From: Thiomonas sp.
GTDB lineage: Bacteria > Pseudomonadota > Gammaproteobacteria > Burkholderiales > Burkholderiaceae
NCBI GenBank assembly: GCA_027443745.1
Contig: DAIAZB010000102.1
Location: forward strand, 1 to 7,798
Direction: 5' to 3'
Length of the DNA: 7,798 bases
Within the stretch, counting starts at the first letter, position 1, and each line of letters opens with the position of its first letter. Made by a program: the position numbers and the translations under genes. Below, in pieces: positions 1-5,043 of the stretch. The notes beneath the pieces were generated by a model. It saw only the letters and a list, made by a program, of their open reading frames with translations. It ran no database searches and was not told where the DNA came from.

Positions 1-29
1 TGAACCTCCATCCGCCCCAATCAAACCCA

Positions 30-51
30 GCCCGCCGCGCGCGGGCTTTTT
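30..51 (+). terminator. Intrinsic terminator of an upstream gene outside the window
   Basis: The arms GCCCGC (30-35) and GCGGGC (41-46) pair around a 5-nt loop and are followed directly by TTTTT (47-51), the classic rho-independent layout. The window opens with TGA at 1-3, which may be the stop codon of the gene being terminated, but no coding sequence is visible to prove it. Confidence 0.75.
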
Positions 52-70
52 CATGCCAAGGCCGCGCGAG

Positions 71-120
71 CCTATGAAATATGTCCTATTTCATATTTCA
101 TAGGAAATATTTCCTATTTC
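71..120. repeat. Nested AT-rich palindromes, operator-like
   Basis: CCTATGAAATATG (71-83) is repeated exactly inverted as CATATTTCATAGG (92-104). Overlapping it is a perfect 18-bp palindrome, ATAGGAAATATTTCCTAT (100-117). TCCTATTTC occurs directly repeated at 84-92 and 112-120. The AT-rich block stands out sharply from its GC-rich surroundings. Multiple overlapping dyads of this size usually mark binding sites for a dimeric repressor (for example Xre-type or antitoxin autoregulators). No such gene follows, so the partner is either outside the window or lost. Confidence 0.55.
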
Positions 121-160
121 CTATGATTTTCGAGGGTTAACCCTGAGAAAGTGTCGTCCT

Positions 161-220
161 CCAGCCGCAGGCTGGGCAGGGCGAAGCCCGGCGGCTGGTT
201 TCCGGGCCGCACGGCGGCCC
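161..220. repeat. Cluster of GC-rich hairpins
   Basis: Three stems follow one another: CCAGCC/GGCTGG (161-166 with 170-175), GCCCGG/CCGGGC (186-191 with 202-207), and GGGCCG/CGGCCC (204-209 with 215-220). The last two share bases, so they are mutually exclusive. The block could be a REP-like extragenic element or simply GC-rich intergenic DNA. No T-run follows any stem, so these are not intrinsic terminators. Confidence 0.3.
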
Positions 221-296
221 CTGCCGGCTGGTTTTCTTGGGCTTCCCAGCCCTCCCAACTTTCGCACCCACGACTTACACCAAAAAAATCGCTGGC

Positions 297-316
297 ATGA
301 TAACGTCACTTATCAT
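297..316. repeat. 7-bp inverted repeat, possible operator
   Basis: ATGATAA (297-303) and TTATCAT (310-316) are perfect inverted copies separated by CGTCAC. The size and spacing suit a small repressor dimer. No start codon with a ribosome site follows closely, so its target is unclear. Confidence 0.3.
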
Positions 317-530
317 TCCTTGAATGTCGACCAACGACACCGATCAAGCCAGCATATTGACGACATCCTCGAGTGGCCGGGCTCTGTTTGCACCCTGCGC
401 ATGCGCGCATCGAACACTAAGCGCTTTGCAAGCCAATAGCGTGGCTGAACGCTTCATCGCACACTTCTGGAACGCAGCCACAAACATTGCTGGGATGGGC
501 AAAGACTTGTTACATGGGAGCAGTGCAGAA

Positions 531-562
531 TTGATGTGGCATCAATGTTGATGCGGCATCAA
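531..562. promoter_or_regulatory. Twin dyads in front of the CAP lipoprotein gene
   Basis: Two 15-bp dyads, TTGATG-TGG-CATCAA (531-545) and TTGATG-CGG-CATCAA (548-562), differ only in one central base and repeat with a 17-bp period. They end 13 nt before the first possible start codon (576). They could be paired operator sites for a transcription factor, or form RNA hairpins in the leader that mask the ribosome site. A partial echo, ATCAATG, recurs at the start codon itself (584-590). Confidence 0.55.
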
Positions 563-575
563 TCTCGAACAAGAA

Positions 576-1556
576 ATGGGGGTATCAATGCGCGTCAATC
601 CAAACCGCACCGCGATCGCCGCGGCGCTGTCACTCACGACCCTGCTGACCGCTTGCGGAGGTGGCGGCGGAGGATCAACGTCGACCACGTCAAGCACAGG
701 GTCGACCACCAGCACAGCGAACGCAGGCTCGGCGGCAACCCCGCAATACGCGACAGGATCCCAGGAACTGGCCGCTTTCACCCAGTTGAACTCGATGCGT
801 CAGCAATGCGGTTTTCCCGCTGTGAGCGAGAACACGCTGCTCGATACGGCTGCTGCTAACCACTACCAGTACATGGTTGACAACCAGGTGACTGGACACT
901 ACGAAACGCAGGGCAACCCTGGATTCACAGGTGTCACGCCGCAGAATCGGGCGACTGTGGTGGGATACAGCTACGGCGCAGGCGAAGCAAATGGCAGCTA
1001 CACGGGTGGTTCGGGCGGCGCTCTAGCGATCATTGGCCTCGCAAGCCTTCCATATCACTCCGCTGGCATATTTTCTTCCTTTGCTGAAGTTGGCATGAAA
1101 TACGGAACCTTTGCTGGCGGGCTTGATGCATTTGAAATGATGACTGGCTCTGGCGCAACAACGCATGTATTGCAAGGATCTCCCATTACGTTCCCTTGTC
1201 AAGGAACGTCTGGCGTCGATTACGAAGGTGCATCAATCGAAAACCCAACACCAACCATTAACGGGACAGCTTTCTCGCAATGGGGAACACCAATTGCTGT
1301 AATTGGCAATACTGGTGACACGGTCACATTAACAAGCGGCACACTGATCGACCCCAATAATAACTCAATCGCACTGAATTTGTTGGATTCGGCTAATGAC
1401 AGTAATCATGAATTACCAACTTATGTTGCATCTGCATTTCCAAGTGTCCCATTGAAGCCCAACACCACCTACATGGCCACACTTGCTGGAACTGATAACG
1501 GTGTGACGTTCACGCGCCAATTCAGCTTCACGACTGGCAGCCAAGGGCAGTTTTGA
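576..1556 (+). CDS. CAP/SCP-domain lipoprotein, exported
   Basis: This is a predicted lipoprotein of 326 residues with a CAP (SCP/PR1-like) domain. A short signal peptide ends in the lipobox LLTAC (Cys27 if translation starts at 576). It is followed by six glycines and a Ser/Thr-rich linker to about residue 60, typical of membrane-anchored lipoproteins. The CAP core spans about 62-200: a helix with LNSMRQQCG, then NHYQYM and GHYET (His108, Glu110), and YHSAG followed by AEVGMKYG (His161), all in family order. Residues 225-320 look like a beta-sandwich ending PLKPNTTYMATL and FSFTT, as in Ig-like tails. Cys78 and Cys208 could form a disulfide. ATG 588 (Met5) has GGGGG 5 nt upstream and may be the true start. 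The second half is less GC-rich than the first. Bacterial CAP proteins have few assigned functions; none is claimed here. Confidence 0.85.
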   Translation: MGVSMRVNPNRTAIAAALSLTTLLTACGGGGGGSTSTTSSTGSTTSTANAGSAATPQYATGSQELAAFTQLNSMRQQCGFPAVSENTLLDTAAANHYQYMVDNQVTGHYETQGNPGFTGVTPQNRATVVGYSYGAGEANGSYTGGSGGALAIIGLASLPYHSAGIFSSFAEVGMKYGTFAGGLDAFEMMTGSGATTHVLQGSPITFPCQGTSGVDYEGASIENPTPTINGTAFSQWGTPIAVIGNTGDTVTLTSGTLIDPNNNSIALNLLDSANDSNHELPTYVASAFPSVPLKPNTTYMATLAGTDNGVTFTRQFSFTTGSQGQF

Positions 1557-1638
1557 CAGCCTGAAACTCTGCTCAACCCTGGCGGCGGTTTTCGGTCCGG
1601 ACAGAACTCGGTCGCACTCACTCCAAAGAATCGCGTTC

Positions 1639-1810
1639 ATGAACGTCGACTGCATGGCGATCGAGCCTGGCAAGCTTCGCGTCCGGTGCGACCGAGCAAG
1701 ACGTCCTCCAGGACTTCCCCGAGCTGCAGCACGAGGACATCCTGGCATGTTTCGCCTATGCCGCTGAGCGGACATCACAGCGCCAGGGTTGCGGCTTGAA
1801 GCTGCTCTGA
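1639..1810 (+). pseudogene. DUF433-type antitoxin remnant (internal deletion with frameshift)
   Basis: In frame 2, codons from 1679 to the stop at 1808 read ASGATEQDVLQDFPELQ followed by HEDILACFAYAAER. This matches the C-terminal half of DUF433 proteins, whose hallmark is LaxGxxxxxILxDxPxLxxxDIxAxLxYAA. Just upstream, in a different frame (1621-1674), LQRIAF...MAIEPGK resembles a DUF433 N-terminus. The central GGKPCIRG...V segment of about 20 residues is missing, so a deletion joined the halves out of frame. DUF433 proteins are usually antitoxins of PIN-like (DUF5615) toxins. The last codons, TTG AAG CTG CTC then TGA, look like the first residues of such a toxin cut short, but this is weak. 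I see no toxin downstream. Start 1639 is the first ATG of the upstream frame. Confidence 0.6.
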
Positions 1811-1939
1811 GACCCCGGGCGGCCCTGCCCGCCGTGCAGATCAACCCCGTGAGGTGCGGTAGCAGCGGGGGCATGCACCAAGTGTAGCCGCCGGTAGGCG
1901 GCGTGTCATCCATGTGCGCGGCGAGGTAAAAATTGACTC

Positions 1940-2114
1940 TCATTCAACCTGAGTGGCCGAAATGTCCATGAGCGTTGTTTCTTCCGTCGGATCGACCAGC
2001 ACATCCAAATCACTACGGTCATCGTCCTCGCCTCGCACGACCAAGCCAAACACGCGCGCATTGCGGGCGCGATGGGCCAGCACGATGCGGTGAATCTCGG
2101 CGCGATGGCTTCAT
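1940..2114 (-). pseudogene. MNT-type nucleotidyltransferase remnant
   Basis: Reading the minus strand, one frame gives EIHRIVLAHRARNARVFG, then LVVRGEDDDRSDLDVLVD and PTEETTLMDI before TGA at 1942-1940. This is the signature of minimal nucleotidyltransferases (MntA-like antitoxins of HEPN toxins): RVFGS, RGe, and DxD inside GSx10DxD. The Ser of the GS pair is Leu here, while the DLD is kept. The expected Met-Lys-Pro-Ser start is present at 2114-2103 but in another frame, and the usable frame has a stop at 2113-2111. The normal C-terminal third is missing, leaving about 56 codons where the family has about 100. The gene is broken at both ends. No HEPN partner gene is visible. Confidence 0.65.
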
Positions 2115-2123
2115 AGTTGCACA

Positions 2124-2189
2124 TTACCCCAGCTTCTGCGCCTCGATGTGCGTGTACCGCTTGAGCAAGGCAGTTCTTTTTGCAGCTTC
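2124..2189 (-). pseudogene. C-terminal tail of a second tyrosine recombinase
   Basis: The minus-strand frame ending at TAA (2126-2124) reads EAAKRTALLKRYTHIEAQKLG. RYTH followed by a short helical tail is a common ending of tyrosine recombinases of another subgroup than the intact neighbour. It lies in a different frame and abuts the end of the intact integrase gene, so it is not a continuation of it. About 20 residues survive. I infer a relic of an older integrated element; the match is short, so confidence is moderate. Confidence 0.4.
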
Positions 2190-3399
2190 AAGCCCGCATC
2201 TTCACCACATCCGCCCCAGCCTTGAGCTTGTCCAGGTAGTCGGCCCATGCCTGCATCATCTCCGCGCGCTCCTCGAGGTACTTTGTGCGGTTGTAGGCGC
2301 GACCCAGTGGGTCGCGCACCGCGTGGGCCAGCTGCATTTCAATGACCTCGACCCGGTAGCGCAGCTTTTCATCCAGCAGGGTGCGTGCGGTTGCGCGGAA
2401 GCCGTGTCCGGTTACCACATCGCCAGGGAAGCCCAGGGCTCGCAGCGCAGCAGTGACGGCGTTTTCACTCATGCATCGCTCCCGCGTACGTGGGGACGGA
2501 AACACGAAGCGACTGTCTCGCGTAAAAGGCCGAAGATCCTTCAAAATCTTCCTAGCCTGCAAGGGCAGGGGAACGATGTGAGGTTCGCGCATCTTCATCT
2601 TCTCGCCAGGGATGCGCCACTCGTTTCGCTCAAAGTCGATCTCTGACCACTCGGCTTGCCGCAGCTCACCAGGCCGCACAAAGAGCAGCGCTTGCAGATG
2701 GAGTGCAGCACGGACGACTGGCCCGCCGTTGTAACCATCGAACGCCCGCAGCATCTTGCCCAGCTCGGCAGGGTCCAGCACGGCGGCGCGATGCTGCTCC
2801 ACAAGTGGCTTGAGCGCCCCGCGAAGGGCAGGGGTAGGGTCAACATCGGCGCGGCCCGTGGCGACCGCATAGCGCATCACCTGGCCGATGATCTGGTGCA
2901 CGCGCCTGGCGGTTTCGCCCAGGCCACGCGCCTCGATGCGCTGGAGCACGTTGAGCACGTCAGGGGCGCGCAAGCCACGCACGGATTTTTGGCCGATGAT
3001 GGGGAATGCGTTGGCCTCAAGGCGCTTGATGAGGTTGCCGGCGGTGTTGCTGGACAGGGTAGGAGCGCGCCTTGCGTGCCATTCCCTGGCGATTGCCTCG
3101 AAGGAATCGGAGATCACACCCGCCGCCTTGGCCTTGCGCATGGCCGATGGGTCGATGCCATCGAGCAACTGTTCGCGAATCTCGGCGGCCCGTTCTCGTC
3201 CGCGCTTGAGGGAAACAGGCGGATAGACACCGAGCGACAGGGTGCGGTCTTTGCCCTGGAAACGGTAGTCCATGCGCCACCACATCGCGCCGTCAGGCCG
3301 CACGATGACGTAAAGGCCAGCGCCATCGCTCAGGCGATACGGCTTTTCTCCAGGCGCTGCGCGCTTGAGCGCCGCGTCTGTCAACAGGTTATTTGCCAT
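2188..3399 (-). CDS. P4-type tyrosine integrase
   Basis: This 403-residue site-specific tyrosine recombinase would integrate and help excise the element. The N-terminal arm-binding domain (DUF4102 type, residues 1-90) shows LSDGAGLYVIV and the LSLGVYPPVSL motif. The core-binding SAM-like domain covers about 95-190, and the catalytic domain 205-390. The catalytic set is complete: Arg242 (RPGEL), a lysine near 267-269, His332 and Arg335 (GHGFR), His359 (QLAH) and Tyr369 (AYNR). The family ending EERAEMMQAWADYLD is present. Length is normal for the family. The gene diverges from the cargo genes on the right, and the ribosome-site region overlaps one GTAAC box, so self-repression or intasome binding could shut it off. 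The 3' end abuts relics of older genes. Confidence 0.93.
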   Translation of the reverse strand: MANNLLTDAALKRAAPGEKPYRLSDGAGLYVIVRPDGAMWWRMDYRFQGKDRTLSLGVYPPVSLKRGRERAAEIREQLLDGIDPSAMRKAKAAGVISDSFEAIAREWHARRAPTLSSNTAGNLIKRLEANAFPIIGQKSVRGLRAPDVLNVLQRIEARGLGETARRVHQIIGQVMRYAVATGRADVDPTPALRGALKPLVEQHRAAVLDPAELGKMLRAFDGYNGGPVVRAALHLQALLFVRPGELRQAEWSEIDFERNEWRIPGEKMKMREPHIVPLPLQARKILKDLRPFTRDSRFVFPSPRTRERCMSENAVTAALRALGFPGDVVTGHGFRATARTLLDEKLRYRVEVIEMQLAHAVRDPLGRAYNRTKYLEERAEMMQAWADYLDKLKAGADVVKMRA

Positions 3400-3400
3400 T

Positions 3401-3469
3401 CCAGTAACCCCCGCAGTAACTTTTGCCAGTAACCGTTTTCCGGTTGCTGGAGTTACTGCCCAGGTTACT
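3401..3469. repeat. GTAAC boxes upstream of the integrase (arm-type or operator sites)
   Basis: Five copies of a [GC]CAGTAAC-like box cluster here. Three point right with GTAAC at 3404-3408, 3416-3420 and 3429-3433. Two are inverted with GTTAC at 3452-3456 and 3464-3468. Neighbours in the same direction are spaced 12-13 bp apart. CCAGTAACCG (3426-3435) and CGGTTGCTGG (3441-3450) form a near-perfect dyad at the centre. A further palindrome, CCAGTTACTGG, lies at 3673-3683. Spaced, oppositely oriented boxes next to an integrase are typical of arm-type sites, but a repressor could equally use them; the leftmost overlaps the integrase ribosome-site region. Confidence 0.6.
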
Positions 3470-3491
3470 CCCTAAGCTGCTGGCAAGACAA

Positions 3492-3509
3492 GAAATCTTC
3501 CGAAATCTT
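3492..3509. repeat. Direct repeat GAAATCTT with 10-bp period
   Basis: GAAATCTT occurs at 3492-3499 and 3502-3509, exactly one helical turn apart, so both copies face the same side of the DNA. It may be a binding site for a protein acting with the integrase or on its promoter. No protein is identified. Confidence 0.35.
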
Positions 3510-3528
3510 GGGAAAGGAAGATGCGCCC

Positions 3529-3541
3529 TAAATAATTGATT
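3529..3541 (-). promoter_or_regulatory. Putative IHF binding site
   Basis: Read on the minus strand, AATCAATTATTTA fits the IHF consensus WATCAANNNNTTR at every defined position. It lies about 130 bp upstream of the integrase start and 60 bp from the GTAAC boxes. IHF bends DNA in many integrase attachment regions and promoters. Single consensus matches can occur by chance in AT-rich DNA. Confidence 0.45.
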
Positions 3542-3672
3542 TTTCGGTAAAAACCGGCGCAATCGGAAACCTCGTGGAAATGTTGGAAATGTGCTACTGG
3601 TGCCGGGAGGGGGACTCGAAGAAGCTTCACAAATCGTTGACATGCAATGATTATTTAGATTTTCAGGCGTCA

Positions 3673-3683
3673 CCAGTTACTGG
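3673..3683. repeat. Palindrome CCAGTTACTGG, outlying GTAAC-box dyad
   Basis: This is a perfect 5-1-5 palindrome in which each half matches the CCAGTAAC box found near the integrase start. It stands about 205 bp from the main cluster and about 140 bp before the rightward promoter. It could allow looping or joint control of both divergent units. Confidence 0.4.
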
Positions 3684-3780
3684 AAAGACTACTGGATTCC
3701 CCGCCAAGTTTCGCGGTTCGATGAACTTGTCAACCGCAGACCGGCAAACAACAAACAATAAGCGTGTTTGGTTGCGGCGT

Positions 3781-3810
3781 CGACAAAGACCCTACCGACA
3801 AAGACCCTAC
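3781..3810 (+). repeat. Perfect tandem duplication of a 15-mer
   Basis: CGACAAAGACCCTAC is present twice back to back, 3781-3795 and 3796-3810, with no mismatch. It ends 3 nt before the proposed -35 box. That place suits an activator or repressor site, but a recent slippage duplication explains it as well. Confidence 0.6.
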
Positions 3811-3813
3811 CCC

Positions 3814-3843
3814 TTGTAAAAAGTTTTCGATCAGAGTTATAAT
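3814..3843 (+). promoter_or_regulatory. Sigma70-type promoter for the rightward genes
   Basis: A perfect TATAAT (3838-3843) lies 18 bp downstream of TTGTAA (3814-3819; 4 of 6 to consensus). Transcription would start near 3850, giving a leader of about 105 nt before ATG 3955. The tandem 15-mer abuts the -35 box upstream. CGGTTA is doubled at 3845-3856, at or just after the start. Confidence 0.65.
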
Positions 3844-3901
3844 ACGGTTACGGTTAGTTTTAAATTTTATAAATCGATTTCGCGTCAACCATTAAAAAAT
3901 T

Positions 3902-3917
3902 CAACTTGCGAAAGTTG
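3902..3917 (+). promoter_or_regulatory. Leader hairpin with a GNRA loop
   Basis: CAACTT (3902-3907) and AAGTTG (3912-3917) form a 6-bp stem closed by GCGA, a stable GNRA tetraloop in RNA. It sits in the proposed leader, 37 nt before ATG 3955. No T-run follows, so it is not a terminator. It may stabilise the transcript or affect translation. Confidence 0.4.
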
Positions 3918-3954
3918 GGCTGTGGACTAGCATGGATGCATAGAACAACAAGCC

Positions 3955-4701
3955 ATGCAGTCCACCACCAGCCATACAGATCACAGCCTGACAGATAGCG
4001 AAGTTATCGCGTCGCTGTCCGGCTGCGGTCAACCCGAACAGCAGATCGGGTTCGAGAATAATGATTGCCTGCCTTGCCCGCCGCTGCATCTCATGTCAGA
4101 AGAAGAATTGGCGACGGGATATGACCTTGGCGACTATCGCATCGTCGGCGATTTTGCTTTCGGCCCAAGCGGTTGGCCGACGTGCAGTCGCCAGGATGCA
4201 GAGTCTGAACACGCGCGGCGGACGCTGGCAGATAAGCAAGATGCATGGCGTGAGCGCGAGATGGGCGCCATCACGCGGCGTGCCTTAGGTCGGCGCTGGC
4301 TGTCCAGATCGACCGCGCGGATCGACGCTGCCCGCAGGGCAGAGGAAGCGGCCCTGGCTCGTGCGGCGCTGGCTCAGTTCAACGAGCCGGATGCCGCCGC
4401 GGCAGTTGCGCCCGGAGCGCGCATCGTTGCGGCCCTCCACGGCGCGCTGGCGAGGCGCATCGCTTGGGTGGCTGATGCTGACATTGCTCGCACATCTGTG
4501 GTTCAAAGCGACGCCGTGGCTACCTCGTCGGATGAAGAGATCGGCAGCGAAATCGACCCCGCCGCCGCGGCCACCACAGACTCGCCGCCTCCTCCCAGAG
4601 TCCACGGCCGCCTGATTGCTGCGACGACCCTCACCCCCCGCATCCTGGCCCAGCGCCCCATCACCAGCCCGCACGCGCGGGCGACCACACTGCTGACCTG
4701 A
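3955..4701 (+). CDS. Hypothetical protein, 248 residues, unrecognised
   Basis: I do not recognise this protein. The frame is uninterrupted, and codon use is GC-rich like the next genes. No signal peptide or membrane segment is visible. The N-terminal 45 residues are polar. A motif-like stretch MSEEELATGYDLGDYRIVG then GDFAFGPSGWPTC spans about 47-77. Residues 80-145 are charged and helical (EHARRTLADKQDAWRERE, RRAEEAALARAALAQF), possibly coiled coil. Residues 150-248 are Ala/Pro/Thr-rich and probably disordered. The start at 3955 is the only ATG before residue 47 in this frame but lacks a clear ribosome site. A promoter at 3814-3843 and a terminator at 4720-4757 frame it as a single-gene unit, the first gene rightward of the integrase. 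The position suggests a control or accessory role for the element; that is inference. Confidence 0.7.
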   Translation: MQSTTSHTDHSLTDSEVIASLSGCGQPEQQIGFENNDCLPCPPLHLMSEEELATGYDLGDYRIVGDFAFGPSGWPTCSRQDAESEHARRTLADKQDAWREREMGAITRRALGRRWLSRSTARIDAARRAEEAALARAALAQFNEPDAAAAVAPGARIVAALHGALARRIAWVADADIARTSVVQSDAVATSSDEEIGSEIDPAAAATTDSPPPPRVHGRLIAATTLTPRILAQRPITSPHARATTLLT

Positions 4702-4719
4702 TCTAAGCCAGGCCAGCCC

Positions 4720-4757
4720 AAGCCGCCCCGTGCACCTCGCGTCGGGCGGCTTCTTTT
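4720..4757 (+). terminator. Intrinsic terminator after the 248-residue protein gene
   Basis: AAGCCGCCC (4720-4728) pairs perfectly with GGGCGGCTT (4744-4752) over a 15-nt loop, followed by CTTTT. It begins 18 nt after the stop codon. It separates this gene from the HTH-helicase operon, which then needs either read-through or its own promoter; I see no clear promoter at 4758-4835. Confidence 0.75.
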
Positions 4758-4845
4758 CGTGCATTTGCAGCACCGCGCCCCTGCCAAACGTGAGTGCAAA
4801 CCCCGGACAAAAGACGGCGTGCCCCATTCATTTTTGGAGCACGAG

Positions 4846-5043
4846 ATGCCATCAAACGATATTCCCTTCATCCCTAATTTTTTTTACAGCGCGTGCGAAG
4901 TTTGCCAAGCGCTGCGCATCTCCCGCCAGACTCTCTGGCGCATGGAAAAACGCGGGGAACTGACACCGCACCGAGTGACGGGGCGCACGCTTCGATACCT
5001 AGGCAATGATCTGCTGGCGCTGCTGGCCGGGAGCGCGAAATGA
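4846..5043 (+). CDS. Small HTH protein, AlpA/MerR-like (excisionase or regulator)
   Basis: This 65-residue DNA-binding protein has a winged helix-turn-helix of the MerR/HTH_17 type. ACEVCQALRISRQTLWRME (about 16-34) is the helix-turn-helix. RGELTPHRVTGRTLRYLGND (36-55) is the wing, ending with the usual hydrophobic LLALL helix. Proteins of this kind (AlpA, Xis) commonly control integrase genes or help excision in integrated elements, binding near the attachment site. The start at 4846 is chosen because GGAG (4836-4839) lies 6 nt upstream; an in-frame ATG at 4759 would add 29 unlikely residues. The stop codon overlaps the next start in ATGA, indicating coupled translation. The GTAAC boxes near the integrase are candidate targets, though this is not shown. 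Confidence 0.8.
   Translation: MPSNDIPFIPNFFYSACEVCQALRISRQTLWRMEKRGELTPHRVTGRTLRYLGNDLLALLAGSAK

Larger units (their letters stand above)
52..575. other. Non-coding stretch with palindromes and hairpins; no convincing gene
   Basis: About 520 bases lie between the terminator and the lipoprotein gene. Short open frames exist on both strands (for example 324-551 plus and 121-309 minus). None has a good ribosome binding site, recognisable domain or protein-like composition, so I do not call them. What the stretch does hold is structural: AT-rich palindromes at 71-120, a 12-bp palindrome AGGGTTAACCCT at 133-144, GC-rich hairpins at 161-220, an inverted repeat at 297-316 and twin dyads at 531-562. 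I found no persuasive sigma70 promoter for the lipoprotein. Confidence 0.5.
1557..2187. other. Gene graveyard between the lipoprotein and the integrase
   Basis: This stretch of about 630 bases contains no intact gene. It holds remnants of a DUF433-like antitoxin (+), a MNT-type nucleotidyltransferase (-) and the tail of a second integrase (-), each described separately. Between the first two, at 1887-1902, is a perfect GCCGCC/GGCGGC hairpin with a GGTA loop but no T-run. A minus-strand open frame across 1413-1943 runs over the lipoprotein gene and the remnants, and I treat it as chance. No tRNA is visible that could serve as an attachment site. Confidence 0.6.
3400..3954. other. Control region between integrase and cargo genes
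   Basis: This 555-base divergent intergenic stretch has no convincing gene. The frame at 3574-3819 (+) and the one at 3389-3673 (-) have repetitive or unlikely composition and no ribosome site. From left to right it holds GTAAC boxes (3401-3469), a doubled GAAATCTT (3492-3509), an IHF-like site (3529-3541), the palindrome CCAGTTACTGG (3673-3683), a tandem 15-bp duplication (3781-3810), a sigma70-type promoter (3814-3843) and a leader hairpin (3902-3917). It becomes markedly AT-rich after 3810. Confidence 0.7.

Noticed and set aside
324..551. Open frame of 75 codons upstream of the lipoprotein gene
   Set aside because: No ribosome site, no domain, composition unlike a protein, and it runs across the twin dyads.
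1887..1902. GCCGCC/GGCGGC hairpin considered as a terminator
   Set aside because: No T-run follows on either strand.
1413..1943. Minus-strand open frame of 176 codons
   Set aside because: It overlaps the clear CAP lipoprotein gene and the DUF433 relic in antisense and has no recognisable domain.
2656..3432. Plus-strand open frame of 258 codons
   Set aside because: Antisense shadow of the integrase, whose catalytic residues are all present on the minus strand.
3574..3819. Plus-strand open frame of 81 codons in the control region
   Set aside because: No ribosome site, ends inside the tandem duplication, and has no similarity to known small regulators.
3932..3943. Minimal leader frame (ATG GAT GCA TAG) before ATG 3955
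   Set aside because: Three codons without a ribosome site are expected by chance; no attenuation structure is built around it.
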